Shown here: positions 49,323-58,842 of the stretch, piece after piece
Numbering within the stretch: the first letter of the stretch is position 1
How the letters are laid out: each line of letters starts with the position of its first letter
Assembly: GCF_001428605.1 (NCBI RefSeq)
Contig: NZ_LMID01000011.1
Span: 696,704-760,703 of the forward strand
Length of the DNA stretch: 64,000 nucleotides
Direction: 5' to 3'
Source of the DNA: Sphingomonas sp. Root720
Lineage (GTDB): Bacteria > Pseudomonadota > Alphaproteobacteria > Sphingomonadales > Sphingomonadaceae
Made by a program: the position numbers and the translations under genes
The notes under the pieces: model-generated
Database searches by the model: none
Told to the model about the DNA's origin: nothing
The model's input: the letters and a program-made list of their open reading frames with translations, nothing else

Positions 49323-52300
49323 ATGAAGATCAGGTTGAATAACGCGCTGCGGAGCACCGTCGGCGCGATGGGGATCGCTGTTGCCTTGTCAACACCGGCC
49401 CATGCGCAGGAGAGCGGCGAGCCGGCCCCGATCGAGGAGATCGTGGTGACGGGATCGCGCATCGCCCGGCCGGACTATGCTGCGACCAGTCCGACGATCT
49501 CCGTGGCGGGAGACAGTCTGACCAAGACGGCGGGCGCGACGCTGGATGCGGTTCTCAACCAGTTGCCGCAATTCACGCCCTCGCGCGGCGCGACCTCGGG
49601 TGGTTCGGCGCAGGGCGGCGCCGGTCTCGGCCAGACCACGGCGAACATCCGCGGTCTTGGTCCGCGCCGGACGCTGGTGCTGCTGGACGGCCGCCGGGTC
49701 ACACCTAGCAATCCCGACGGCACGGTCGACCTCAACAACATCCCCGACGCCCTGATCGGCAATATCGAGGCGATCACGGGCGGTGCCTCCGCGGTCTATG
49801 GTTCCGACGCCGTTTCGGGCGTGCTCAATTTCCGCCTGCGGCAGAATCTCGAAGGCCTGCAGATTGACGCCAAGACCGGCGTAACCGAGAAGGGTGACGG
49901 CGCAAACCGCGACATCACCGCGTCCTGGGGCGGTAAATTCGCCGATGGGCGCGGCAAGGCGATGCTCAGCTTCGGCTATCACGACCGCGACGCCGTTCGG
50001 GCGAACAGCCGCCGCTTCTTCTCGCAGGTGAACGGCAACTTCATCCCGCCGAGCGCGATGATCCCAGGGGACGCCGCCAATCCCTTCAGCTCCGCTGCGC
50101 TGGCCGCGCAGTTCGCACAGTACGGAACGCCCTTCGTCGGAGGCGCCGTGCCGACCCAGATCGGCACGGTATCGAGCCTGTTCCTGGGCACGAACGGCAG
50201 CGACGGAACGCTGTACAGCCTGTTCAACCTGGGCGTCTTCGGCAATCCCGCCGGCTTCGCCAATTACAAGGGCTCGCTGGCACCCGAGGACGCCTTCGAT
50301 CGCGGCAGCCTGCTCAACACCAATTACTCCTCGGGGCGTTTCCTGGTGCCCGACCTGCGGCGCTACAATGCCTTCGGCAGCCTCGATTACGAGCTGACCG
50401 ACGCCATCACCGCCTATGCCCAGTTCAACTATGCTGAGAACACCGCGCGCTCGCCGCTGGAGACTGTGTTCACCGGGCAGACCTTCGGCATCTATGTTCC
50501 GATGTCGAACCCGTTCATCCCGGCGGACCTGCGGGCATTGTTGAACACCCGGCCCAACCCGAACGCCGCTTTCAACATCTACAAGGGCTTCACCGACGAT
50601 TCGATCGGCGCACGTAATGCCGAGGCGCGCTATGTGACGACCCAGTTTCTCGCGGGCCTGCGCGGCGAGCTTCCGGGGACCAGCCTGACCTGGGACGTCT
50701 ATGGATCGCGCGGGCGGGTCGAGACGACGGAATCGCTGGAAGGGGCGAGCCTCACCGCGATCCAGCGGCTGCTGGCCGAGCCAGGGCTGTGCAGCGGCTA
50801 TAATGTCTTCAGCGATGCCCCGCAGCCGCAGGATTGCGTCGACTTCATCCGCCGCACCGCGCGCAACCGCACCGAAACGCGGCAGGATCTGGTCGAGGCA
50901 AATCTCCAAGGCAAGCTGCTCGACCTGCCGGCCGGCGAGATGCGCTTCGCCATCGGCGCGGGCTATCGCAAGACGTCCTATTCCTATGATCCGGACTCGC
51001 TGTTCCTGGTTACCGTGACTGACGGTCCGGCCGGGGTCCGCGATCCCGCCACCTCCGATTTCCTCGGCAATCTCGGTTCGCCGCCGGCCGCGGGATCGAC
51101 CGACGTTTACGAACTGTACGGCGAGCTGCTCGTCCCGCTGCTCAGGGACCTGCCCTTCGTCCAGGAACTCAACCTCAACGTCGCAGGCCGCTACTCGCGG
51201 TACGATACGGTCGGTTCGGTCTGGACCTACAAGGCCGAAGGCGATTGGCGGGTCGGCGGCGGCTTCCGGGTGCGCGGTGGCTACAACCGCGCCGTCCGGG
51301 CACCGAGCGTCGGCGAGCTCTACAAGGCGGCGGCCGGCGGGTTCACCCAGATCGGCGACCCGCGCAACGGCGAGGGCGATCCCTGCTCGCTGGGCGGCTC
51401 GTATCGCAATGGTCCGAATGCCGCGCAGGTCCGGGCGCTCTGCCTTGCCGCGGGTGTCCCGGCTTCGACGGTCGACAGCTACAATTACAACTACCCCGTC
51501 GCCGTCTCGCGCAACCTGTCGAACGCTGGCCTGAAGGAAGAGAAGGCCGACACCCTGTCGCTGGGTGCGGTCTGGACCTCGCCGATGAGCTCGCCCTGGC
51601 TTTCCGGCCTTCAGATCTCTGTCGACTATTACAGCATCAAGATCGACAACGCGATCGGCGAGGTGCCGGGCAACATATCGCTGGCCAAATGCTTCAACCG
51701 CGACGGGTCCAATCCCAATTATGCTGTCGATAATTTCTACTGCCAGCTAATCAGTCGCGATGCCGGCAGCGGCGTTCCGATCGAGATCGCCATCCCGACA
51801 CTGAATCTCGCGACCTTCAAGACCACCGGTCTCGATTTCCAGGTCGACTGGCGGATCGGCCTGGCCGACATCGGCTTCGGCGAAAATGCGGGCACGGTCC
51901 GCCTGAACGCCGTGGTGAACTATCTCCGCTCGTTCGACATCAAGGCCGACGCCCTCGCGCAGACGCGTGACTATGCCGGTACGATCGGCGACCGGCAGAT
52001 CGATGCCTTCGGCATCTCGAAGCCGAAATGGAAGAGCACGGTGACCGCCGGCTATGCTAATGGCGCGTTCGACGCCCAGCTGCGCTGGCGCTTCATCGAC
52101 GCGATGCGGGATTCGGGGCGTGTCACCGGTGCCGCGACGCCCGGCGTAAAGTCGGTCAACTATTTCGATCTGAACGCCGGCATCACGATCAACAAGGATT
52201 ATCGCCTGACCTTCGGCGTCGATAACCTGTTCGACAAGGCGCTGCCGCAGTGGACGGGCTTCGGCGCCACCGACCAGCAGACCTACGACGTGCTCGGCCG

Positions 52301-52334
52301 GAAATTCTACGCCGCGATCCGCGCCAACTTCTGA
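49323..52334 (+). CDS. TonB-dependent outer-membrane receptor 4
   Basis: 1003 residues from ATG 49323, after AGGGGAGAGG. Signal peptide (up to AHAQES), TonB-box-like EIVVTGSRI, plug motifs IRGLGPRRTLVLLDGRRV and ITGGASAVYGSDAVSGVLNF, then a barrel with NRAVRAPSVGELY and a final aromatic-rich strand (RKFYAAIRANF). It belongs to the large VLLDGRR-type receptor group, different from receptors 1-3. It follows LDI2 by 28 nt and likely imports the substrate of the LDI-like pathway, probably a hydrophobic terpenoid or similar compound. A strong terminator follows. Confidence 0.93.
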   Translation: MKIRLNNALRSTVGAMGIAVALSTPAHAQESGEPAPIEEIVVTGSRIARPDYAATSPTISVAGDSLTKTAGATLDAVLNQLPQFTPSRGATSGGSAQGGAGLGQTTANIRGLGPRRTLVLLDGRRVTPSNPDGTVDLNNIPDALIGNIEAITGGASAVYGSDAVSGVLNFRLRQNLEGLQIDAKTGVTEKGDGANRDITASWGGKFADGRGKAMLSFGYHDRDAVRANSRRFFSQVNGNFIPPSAMIPGDAANPFSSAALAAQFAQYGTPFVGGAVPTQIGTVSSLFLGTNGSDGTLYSLFNLGVFGNPAGFANYKGSLAPEDAFDRGSLLNTNYSSGRFLVPDLRRYNAFGSLDYELTDAITAYAQFNYAENTARSPLETVFTGQTFGIYVPMSNPFIPADLRALLNTRPNPNAAFNIYKGFTDDSIGARNAEARYVTTQFLAGLRGELPGTSLTWDVYGSRGRVETTESLEGASLTAIQRLLAEPGLCSGYNVFSDAPQPQDCVDFIRRTARNRTETRQDLVEANLQGKLLDLPAGEMRFAIGAGYRKTSYSYDPDSLFLVTVTDGPAGVRDPATSDFLGNLGSPPAAGSTDVYELYGELLVPLLRDLPFVQELNLNVAGRYSRYDTVGSVWTYKAEGDWRVGGGFRVRGGYNRAVRAPSVGELYKAAAGGFTQIGDPRNGEGDPCSLGGSYRNGPNAAQVRALCLAAGVPASTVDSYNYNYPVAVSRNLSNAGLKEEKADTLSLGAVWTSPMSSPWLSGLQISVDYYSIKIDNAIGEVPGNISLAKCFNRDGSNPNYAVDNFYCQLISRDAGSGVPIEIAIPTLNLATFKTTGLDFQVDWRIGLADIGFGENAGTVRLNAVVNYLRSFDIKADALAQTRDYAGTIGDRQIDAFGISKPKWKSTVTAGYANGAFDAQLRWRFIDAMRDSGRVTGAATPGVKSVNYFDLNAGITINKDYRLTFGVDNLFDKALPQWTGFGATDQQTYDVLGRKFYAAIRANF

Positions 52335-52347
52335 TCGGATCGTTGCG

Positions 52348-52385
52348 GGACGGGAGGGCTCAGCCGAGCCTTCCCGTCCTTTTTC
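52348..52385 (+). terminator. Rho-independent terminator after TonB receptor 4
   Basis: GGACGGGAGGGCTC (52348-52361) pairs with GAGCCTTCCCGTCC (52366-52379) with one G-U pair and a tetraloop, followed by TTTTT. It is the strongest terminator in the window and closes the LDI-like operon. Confidence 0.85.
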
Positions 52386-52409
52386 TTCATGTTGCGAGCA
52401 GCCGCATCG

Positions 52410-52838
52410 TTACCGCAGCGGGCGCAGGCCGGCGGCCGCGATGCCGGCGAGGGCGCATTCCTCGTCATTGTCCGACGTGTCGCCGGTGATACCGACCGCG
52501 CCGATCGGGCGATCCTGGTCGTCGACGATGATCAAGCCACCGGCGGCTGGGATCACGCCGAGCGGGGCAAGCGCGGCGAGGGCGCCGATGAACGAGGGGC
52601 GCTCCTGCGCGATCTCGCCGATGTTGCGGGACGACGTGCCGAGGCCCAGAGCACCGGCCGCCTTGGCGATCGCGATGTTCGGGCGCAGCGTCGAGGCCCC
52701 ATCCTGGCGCTCCAGCGCGATGAGATGGCCACCGGCATCCAGTACGGCGATGCACAGCGGCTTGAGGCTGCGCCCGTTGCCGTGGTTGGCGGCATTGGCG
52801 ATGATGGTCCGGGCCTGTTCGAGCGAAAGCTGGCTCAT
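52410..52838 (-). CDS. GlcG/HbpS family protein
   Basis: 142 residues from ATG 52838 (MSQLSLEQARTIIANA), with AGGAG nine bases upstream; the frame upstream is shadow. It reads CIAVLDAGGHLIALERQDGA, then SRNIGEIAQERPSF and VGITGDTSDNDEECALAGI, the HbpS/GlcG domain of about 140 residues. Family members bind heme or corrinoids or occur with glycolate oxidase and propanediol genes; their role is poorly known. It is last in a small minus-strand group with a metallo-hydrolase and GST. Function not assigned. Confidence 0.85.
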   Translation of the reverse strand: MSQLSLEQARTIIANAANHGNGRSLKPLCIAVLDAGGHLIALERQDGASTLRPNIAIAKAAGALGLGTSSRNIGEIAQERPSFIGALAALAPLGVIPAAGGLIIVDDQDRPIGAVGITGDTSDNDEECALAGIAAAGLRPLR

Positions 52839-52933
52839 GGGAAATCTCCTCCTGCAATTCGGATCAGATGAAAGGGGCGTGTACGATCGCTCCGCGGCCG
52901 AGGCCAGATGGCGCCGGCGTCGACCCCGACGGG

Positions 52934-53869
52934 TCAGAAGGCATCGAGCGGGATCTTGAGGTAGCGCAGGCCGTTGGCCGCGGGCGGAGGGAGATCGCCG
53001 GCGCGCATGTTGACCTGAACCGAAGGCAGTATCAGCTGCGGCATCGGCAGTGCGGCATCGCGTCGCGACCGCATGGCGACGAACATGTCTTCGGTCACGC
53101 CGCGATGCACATGTACATTGTCGGCGATTTCGGCGGCGATGGTGGTTTCCCAGCAATGCTCGGATCGGCCGGCGGTCAGATAATCATGGCACAGGAACAG
53201 TCGGCTATGCGGCGGAAGCGCGAAGAGCCGCTGGATCGAATGATAGAGCTGCGCCGCGTCGCCCCCCGGAAAGTCCGCGCGCGCGGTTCCGAAATCGGGC
53301 ATGAAGATGGTGTCGCCAACGAAAAGGGCATCGCCGATCACATAGCCGACACAGGCCGGCGTATGGCCCGGCAGATGGAGGACCATCGCGTCGATGGTCC
53401 CGATCGCGAACGGCTCCCCGTCCTCGAACAGCCGGTCGAACTGGCTGCCGTCGGAAACGAAATCAGGCCCGGCATCGAACAGTGGGCCGAAGGCCTTCTG
53501 GACGGCGCTGATCTCGCGACCGATGCCCAGGCCACCGCCCAGTCGCTGCTGCAGCCAGCAGGCCGCCGAAAGATGATCGGCATGGACGTGGGTTTCGAGG
53601 ATCCAATCGACCCGCAGACCCTGTTCGCGGACATGATCGACGATCATCTGCGCCGATCTCGTCGACGTCCGCCCGGACGCCGGATCGAAATCGAGCAGGC
53701 TGTCGATGATCGCCGCGGTGCCGGTCGCTGGATCGTGGGCGACGTAGGAAACGCTCTTGGTGACCTGATCGAAGAAGGCCTTGATGACCGGCCGCTTGTC
53801 GGACCCGGTGCTCGCGATGAGCGTGCGAGCGCGCTCGATGACGGGATCGGTCGGCCCTCGCGTCGTCAT
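52934..53869 (-). CDS. Metallo-beta-lactamase-fold hydrolase (ETHE1/BLH-like)
   Basis: 311 residues from ATG 53869, which overlaps the GST stop by one base (TGATG). The metal site is standard HxHxDH in LETHVHADHLSA, with PGHTPACVGY and GDTIFMPDFGTARADFPGG further on, the signature of the ETHE1 persulfide dioxygenase/Blh/CstB-like group. Such enzymes oxidise glutathione persulfide, and genes beside GST-like proteins are frequent. Here it may detoxify a glutathione adduct or persulfide from the catabolic locus. The exact reaction is not certain. Confidence 0.87.
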   Translation of the reverse strand: MTTRGPTDPVIERARTLIASTGSDKRPVIKAFFDQVTKSVSYVAHDPATGTAAIIDSLLDFDPASGRTSTRSAQMIVDHVREQGLRVDWILETHVHADHLSAACWLQQRLGGGLGIGREISAVQKAFGPLFDAGPDFVSDGSQFDRLFEDGEPFAIGTIDAMVLHLPGHTPACVGYVIGDALFVGDTIFMPDFGTARADFPGGDAAQLYHSIQRLFALPPHSRLFLCHDYLTAGRSEHCWETTIAAEIADNVHVHRGVTEDMFVAMRSRRDAALPMPQLILPSVQVNMRAGDLPPPAANGLRYLKIPLDAF

Positions 53870-54630
53870 CAGCGCGCCTTGGCTTCGGTCTCGTCCTGGA
53901 AGCCGTCGCGCCGCGCGGCCCAGGTGGTCAGGTTCAGCTTCGCGTTGCGCCACCAATAGGGCATGTCGGGATCGAGTTCCTCGTCGCTTTCCCGCATGCC
54001 GTCGTCGCGCAGGGGGCAGGGCGCGCTGGGGCGGGCGGCGAACATATCATACCAGCGCTGGAGCCTGGGGTGGGCGTCGGTGAGCAGGCTGCGCCCGTAA
54101 TTCGACATTTCATGATAGAGGAGCGGGAACAGCGCGCAGTCGGCGACCGTCACGTCCTTGCCCATCACGAACGGGCCTTCCTCGTCGGCCAGTGTTTCGA
54201 GGCAGTCGAGCGAACGATTGAAGGCGGGGCGCATCCATTCCGCCGTCTCCTTGCTCTGCTTGACGGCGCGGGCCCATTGCGGCCAGCTGTTCGCCAAGAC
54301 GGGGCCTGCCCGGACGTTGAGATCGTTGCAATGCGCGACGTAGGCGCGGATCCGCGCCCGTTCGACCGCATCTCGGCCGATCATGCAGGGATCGGGATAG
54401 AGTTCCTCGAGATAATAGATGATGGCCATCGAATCCGTGAGCCATCGCCCATCGTCCAGTTCCAGAGCGGGCAGGGAGGCGGTCGGATTTTTCTCGCGGA
54501 TCCAGGGCGCGTGGATTTCACCCCGGGCATAGTCGATCGAGATTCGATCGATATCGGAGATGCCCTTCTCGTCCATGTAGATGGTGACGCGACGGGGGAA
54601 GGCACCCCAGTCCAGGCCGATAAATCGCAT
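53869..54630 (-). CDS. Glutathione S-transferase family protein
   Basis: 253 residues from ATG 54630 (MRFIGLDWGAFPRRVTIYM). The N-terminal thioredoxin-like domain has NPTASLPALELDDGRWLTDSMAI, with the conserved Pro and the glutathione-binding DS. The C-terminal helical domain includes GKDVTVADCALFPLLYH, the GST N-capping box. The protein is followed by a metallo-hydrolase of the ETHE1 type, so a glutathione adduct may be made and then processed. Frame upstream of 54630 is shadow. No substrate clue. Confidence 0.87.
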   Translation of the reverse strand: MRFIGLDWGAFPRRVTIYMDEKGISDIDRISIDYARGEIHAPWIREKNPTASLPALELDDGRWLTDSMAIIYYLEELYPDPCMIGRDAVERARIRAYVAHCNDLNVRAGPVLANSWPQWARAVKQSKETAEWMRPAFNRSLDCLETLADEEGPFVMGKDVTVADCALFPLLYHEMSNYGRSLLTDAHPRLQRWYDMFAARPSAPCPLRDDGMRESDEELDPDMPYWWRNAKLNLTTWAARRDGFQDETEAKAR

Positions 54631-54695
54631 GTGAAGCTCCCTCGTCACAGGTTTTCTGGCGATCGGCCGTCCTGCGGGGCCGCTCGCTATGTCGG

Positions 54696-55550
54696 TCAGG
54701 CGAGGCGCATGCCCGTCATCGTCTCGCTGAGCGACCACAGCCGTTCCGCGACATCTTCGTCGCAGGCATGGTCGCTGGGCCTTACCGCCGCACAATCGTC
54801 GAAATAGCCGCCGTTTCCGCCGGGCAAGGATGGTGCGCTGGCCAGATGGACCGCCGTCTTCGCACCCTCGTCGGGCGACAGGAAGCGAATGCGAAGGATT
54901 GCCACGAAGATCTTGAACCAACCCCTGAGATCGCGGGTGAAGGCCGTGCGGACATGGCCGGGGTGCACCGCATAGGCTTCGACCCCGGAGCCTTCGATCC
55001 GCCTGGCCAGGGCACGCGTGAACAGGATGTTGGCGAGCTTCGACTGTGCCAGCGCACCGGTCACGGTGTAGTTGCGCGCAAGGTTGGGGTCGTCGAAGTC
55101 GAACAGCGCCTTGCGATGGACTTCGGACGCGATCGTGATGATCCGTGCTGGAGCCGAGGCCCTGAGCCGGTCGAGCAGCAATCCGGTCAGCAGGAAGATC
55201 GACAGATGGTTGACAGCGAAGGTCGTCTCGATGCCGTCCGGCGAATAGCTGAGGTCGCTGTACATCGCGCCGACATTGTTGACGAGGATGTCGAGCCGGG
55301 GCGCCTGGGCTAGAACCGCTTCGGCGAGGGCCCGGGTTCCGGCCATGCTCGCGACGTCGGCAACGACCAGGTCGAACAGAGCTCCCGGACGCTTCTTGCG
55401 CAGCTTGCGGAGGGCTTCCTCGCCGCTCTTCCGATTGCGAGCATGCACCAGAACGCGCGCGCCCTTGTCCGCCAGTTGCCCTGCCACGGCAAAGCCGATG
55501 CCCTTGGTCGCACCGGTGACCAGCGCCGTTTTCCCTCTAAGCTCATGCAT
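54696..55550 (-). CDS. SDR family protein lacking the catalytic tyrosine (retinol dehydrogenase-like)
   Basis: 284 residues from ATG 55550 (MHELRGKTALVTGATKGIG). Rossmann TGATKGIG, NNVGAMYSD and ITIASEVH with the Ser are present, plus PGHVRTAFT. The catalytic YxxxK is altered: the expected Tyr is Leu167 (ALAQSK, Lys171) while its surroundings SKLANILF match retinol dehydrogenase-type SDRs. Without that Tyr the normal hydride-transfer chemistry should fail, so it may be inactive, bind cofactor only, or use another residue. It is 65 nt upstream of the GST gene and is divergent from the cupin gene. Confidence 0.85.
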   Translation of the reverse strand: MHELRGKTALVTGATKGIGFAVAGQLADKGARVLVHARNRKSGEEALRKLRKKRPGALFDLVVADVASMAGTRALAEAVLAQAPRLDILVNNVGAMYSDLSYSPDGIETTFAVNHLSIFLLTGLLLDRLRASAPARIITIASEVHRKALFDFDDPNLARNYTVTGALAQSKLANILFTRALARRIEGSGVEAYAVHPGHVRTAFTRDLRGWFKIFVAILRIRFLSPDEGAKTAVHLASAPSLPGGNGGYFDDCAAVRPSDHACDEDVAERLWSLSETMTGMRLA

Positions 55551-55778
55551 GCCGATATCGCCCCTCGTCGCCTGCTCCACGGTGTCGGGAGCGGGCGGGT
55601 TCGGCGCAACGCCGATCAGGGGTAGGGTTCACGCGATTTTTGAGGGGTTGGAAGGCGCCGTTCGCGGATGCGTCGGGCGATGGGAGTGGTAAGCCTGGTG
55701 ATCCGGGTGGCGTGGATTGCGCCGCTTTCCGAAACATGATCGGTCGGCCCCATATCTCCATGTGGTGGACATCCGATC

Positions 55779-56111
55779 ATGAACATCGAAGCTTGCCCGT
55801 TTACCGTCATAGCCTTCGAGACGCTCGAAGCCTCGCACCTGCCCGGTGACAGCGGCGGCGCAGATTACCGTCAGAAGGATGCCGGCGATATCCGCATGAG
55901 GATCGCGGATTACAGCGCGGGCTATGTCGCCGACCATTGGTGCGACATCGGCCATTTCGGCTATGTGCTTTCCGGCACGGTCACGATCGAATTGAAGGAC
56001 AAGCCTTCGGTCGAGTTGAAGGCCGGCGAGGCCTTTCTCGTATCGTCCTTCGGCGATGCGGCGCACCGCGTCTGCACGGACGGGCCCGCGCGGCTCCTGC
56101 TGCTCGACTGA
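55779..56111 (+). CDS. Small cupin protein (DHCW-motif type)
   Basis: 110 residues with a single cupin barrel: ADYSAGYVADHWCDIGHFGYVLSGTV carries the DHxC-like metal-adjacent motif of the DHCW cupin group, then ELKAGEAFLVSSFG. Members are small proteins of unknown role, possibly sensors or isomerases. It opens the plus-strand series with the HyuA-like and DUF917 genes, with a 228-base gap upstream that contains no obvious gene. RBS is weak. Confidence 0.75.
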   Translation: MNIEACPFTVIAFETLEASHLPGDSGGADYRQKDAGDIRMRIADYSAGYVADHWCDIGHFGYVLSGTVTIELKDKPSVELKAGEAFLVSSFGDAAHRVCTDGPARLLLLD

Positions 56112-56179
56112 CAGAATACTGGACGACGATCGGTCGTCGGGTGTCCCCGCGCGATCGTCCGGCAAGAAGGCTGGAAGCT

Positions 56180-57754
56180 ATGAGAATTGGAATAGACGTG
56201 GGCGGCACCAACACGGATGCCGTGTTGATGGACGGCCGATCCGTGGTGGGGGCGGTCAAGGCTTCGACGACCGGCGACGTGAGCAGCGGCATCTTCGAAG
56301 CGGTGCGATCGCTGATCGACGCCACCGCGATCGACGTCGCGCAGATCCGGTCGGTGATGATCGGCACTACCCATTTCGTGAACGCCTTCGTCGAGCGGAA
56401 GAACCTGCGCCCGCCGATGATCCTGCGGATCGGCCTTCCCGCCGGACGGGGCGTGCCGCCGACCTCCGGCTGGCCGGCCGATCTGCGCGCGGCGATGCGT
56501 GCGCATGTCGTCCAGGTCGAGGGCGGCTTCCAGTTCAACGGCGCGCCGATCCTGCCGCTGGACGAGCGGGCGATTGCCGAGGCGGCACGCCAGGCCCGCG
56601 ACGCGGGGCTGAGCGCGGTCGCGATCTCCTGCATCTTCAGCCATGTCGACGACAGCATGGAACACCGTGCCCGCGACATCTTCGCACAGGAAGCGCCGGA
56701 CATCGCGGCGACGCTGTCGTCCGAGGTCGGACGCGTCGGCATGCTCGAGCGCGAGAATGCGGCGATCATCAACGCATCGCTGGTCGACATGGGGCAGAAG
56801 GTGATGATGGCCTTCCAGTCGGCGCTCGCCCAGCTGGACATTCATGTGCCGATCTTCGTGAGCCAGAATGACGGCACGCTGATGAGCGCCGAGAACGCCG
56901 CCCGCTTTCCCGTGTTCACCTTCGCGTCGGGCCCGACCAACAGCATGCGGGGCGCGGCCTATCTGTCCGGCAGGCGCGATGCGATCGTGGCCGATATCGG
57001 CGGCACGACCACCGATGCGGGCGTGCTCGTCAAAGGCTTTCCCCGCGAGGCGTCGCTGGCGGCGGACTTCGGCGGGGTCAGGACGAACTTCCGAATGCCG
57101 GACGTCGTCTCGGTCGGCCTGGGCGGCGGCAGCATCGTGCGGCGAACCGGCGGGGCCACGACCATCGGACCGGATTCGGTGGGGTATCGGCTGATGCGCG
57201 AGGCGATGGTGTTCGGCGGCGAGACGCTGACCACGACTGATATCGCCGTAGCGGCCGGCTATGCCGATGTCGGCGAACCCGGGCGGGTGCGGGGGCTCCC
57301 CGCGGAGGTCGTCAAGGAAGCGCTGGCCGCGATGCACGCCCAATTCAACGACGCGATCGACCGCATCAAGAGCGAAGCGGCGGACATTCCGCTCGTCCTG
57401 GTCGGCGGTGGCTCGATCCTCATCTCGGAGAAGATCCCCGGCACGACCGAGACGATCGTCCCGACCAACGCATCGGTCGCCAACGCGATCGGCGCTTCGA
57501 TCGCGCAGGTGAGCGGCGAGATCGATCGCGTGTTCCTCTACGCCGATCACGGCCGCGAGGGTGCGCTGGCGGAGGCCCGCGCCGAAGCGACGCGCCGCGC
57601 GATCGAGGCCGGGGCAACGGCCGACACCGTCGAGGTGGTCGACGTCCTCGAACTCAACCTCACATCGATGCCCGGCGATGCCGTGCGCCTACGCGTGCGC
57701 GCCGTCGGCGATCTTGCCAGCACTCAGTCGCAGGGGGACCGCGCGTGCAACTGA
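56180..57754 (+). CDS. Hydantoinase/oxoprolinase family protein (HyuA-like) 1
   Basis: 524 residues from ATG 56180. The opening MRIGIDVGGTNTDAVLMDG has the ASKHA phosphate-binding loop; IGTTHFVNAFVERK, LERENAAIINASL, SQNDGT, ADIGGTTTDAGV and LGGGS are further family landmarks. It is about 520 residues, like N-methylhydantoinase A-type proteins that hydrolyse cyclic imides with ATP. It is a clear paralogue of HyuA-like 2 at 61277: the first 19 residues are identical. It overlaps the following DUF917 gene by 10 nt. A hydantoin or lactam ring opening step is the natural guess. Confidence 0.88.
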   Translation: MRIGIDVGGTNTDAVLMDGRSVVGAVKASTTGDVSSGIFEAVRSLIDATAIDVAQIRSVMIGTTHFVNAFVERKNLRPPMILRIGLPAGRGVPPTSGWPADLRAAMRAHVVQVEGGFQFNGAPILPLDERAIAEAARQARDAGLSAVAISCIFSHVDDSMEHRARDIFAQEAPDIAATLSSEVGRVGMLERENAAIINASLVDMGQKVMMAFQSALAQLDIHVPIFVSQNDGTLMSAENAARFPVFTFASGPTNSMRGAAYLSGRRDAIVADIGGTTTDAGVLVKGFPREASLAADFGGVRTNFRMPDVVSVGLGGGSIVRRTGGATTIGPDSVGYRLMREAMVFGGETLTTTDIAVAAGYADVGEPGRVRGLPAEVVKEALAAMHAQFNDAIDRIKSEAADIPLVLVGGGSILISEKIPGTTETIVPTNASVANAIGASIAQVSGEIDRVFLYADHGREGALAEARAEATRRAIEAGATADTVEVVDVLELNLTSMPGDAVRLRVRAVGDLASTQSQGDRACN

Positions 57755-58842
57755 CCATCGAAGACATGAGCGATCTGGCACGGGGGGCGGCCTTCCTCGC
57801 CTGTGGCGGCGGCGGCGATCCTTATCTGGGCCAGCTGCTGTGCGAGCATGCGATCGAGACCTACGGCATGCCGAAGGTCATCGGTCTCGACGAGCTGCCC
57901 GATGACGCTGCCGTCTACGTGCTGGCGATGCACGGCGCCCCCACCGTGATCATCGAGAAGCTGTTTTCCGTCGAGGATTTCGACATCGCGCTGGCGCAGC
58001 TCGAGAAATATACCGGCCGGCCGGCGACGGTGGTGATGTCGGGGGAGGCCGGCGGCTTCAATGGCCTGCTGCCGATCGCCATCGCGGCGCGGCGCGGCCT
58101 GCCGGTGCTGGATGCCGATGGGGTCGGCCGGGCGGTGCCCGAGGCGCACATGACGACGTTCAACGCCAACGGCATCAGCCTGTCACCGATGGCGATGGCC
58201 AACGAACATGGTGAGAGCGTCATCATCAACGCCCGCAACGCCTATGCCGGCGAGCGCGTGGCGCGCGCGGTGACGATCGAGATGGGCCTGTTCACCGCGA
58301 TGGCGCTCTATCCGATGACCGGGGAAGAGGCGCGGCGCGCGTCCGTGCCCGAGGTGCTGACGATCTCCCTCCGGATCGGCCGCGCAATCCGGGAGGGGCG
58401 GTCCAGGGGACGTCCGCTGGAGGCTCTGTTCGACACCCTCGGCACCATTCCAACTCATGCGCATCATAAGCTGCTGTTCGATGGAAAGATCGTCGACGTC
58501 GATCGCGAGACTTCCATGAAGGGGTTCACCTTCGCCCGCTACAAGCTCGCGCCTACCACCGGCGAAGGCGAGATGGTCGAGATCATGGTGCAGAACGAGA
58601 ATCTGGTCGCGCGCCAGGGCGGCAGGATCCTGGGCATGGTTCCCGACCTTCTCGTCCTAGTCGATGCCGAGACGATCGAACCAATCACCACCGAGACCGT
58701 GCGTCATGGCCAGCGGGTCAAGCTGATCGGCGTCAGCGTCGGTCCGATGCTGCGCTCTCCGGTGGCGCTCGAATGGTTCGGCCCCAAGGCGTTTGGCCTT
58801 GAGACGGATTATATCCCGATCGAGGAGCTGATGCATGGTTGA
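57745..58842 (+). CDS. DUF917 family protein (S-methyl thiohydantoin desulfurase-like) 1
   Basis: 365 residues from GTG 57745, ten bases inside the HyuA-like gene, after AGGGGGACC. DUF917 landmarks: ACGGGGDPYLG, LDELPDDAAV, GEAGGFNGLLP, LDADGVGRAVPE, and GKIVDVDRET. The family is found beside hydantoinase genes and is now named after a thiohydantoin desulfurase domain, with few members tested. It overlaps the next gene by 8 nt. Its pairing with HyuA-like 1 is repeated at 61277-63981. Confidence 0.88.
   Translation: MQLTIEDMSDLARGAAFLACGGGGDPYLGQLLCEHAIETYGMPKVIGLDELPDDAAVYVLAMHGAPTVIIEKLFSVEDFDIALAQLEKYTGRPATVVMSGEAGGFNGLLPIAIAARRGLPVLDADGVGRAVPEAHMTTFNANGISLSPMAMANEHGESVIINARNAYAGERVARAVTIEMGLFTAMALYPMTGEEARRASVPEVLTISLRIGRAIREGRSRGRPLEALFDTLGTIPTHAHHKLLFDGKIVDVDRETSMKGFTFARYKLAPTTGEGEMVEIMVQNENLVARQGGRILGMVPDLLVLVDAETIEPITTETVRHGQRVKLIGVSVGPMLRSPVALEWFGPKAFGLETDYIPIEELMHG

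Noticed and set aside
55937-56179. N-terminal extension of HyuA-like 1 back to 55937
   Set aside because: The extension runs through the cupin gene in another frame. The paralogue at 61277 starts with the same MRIGIDVGG sequence, which fixes the start at 56180.
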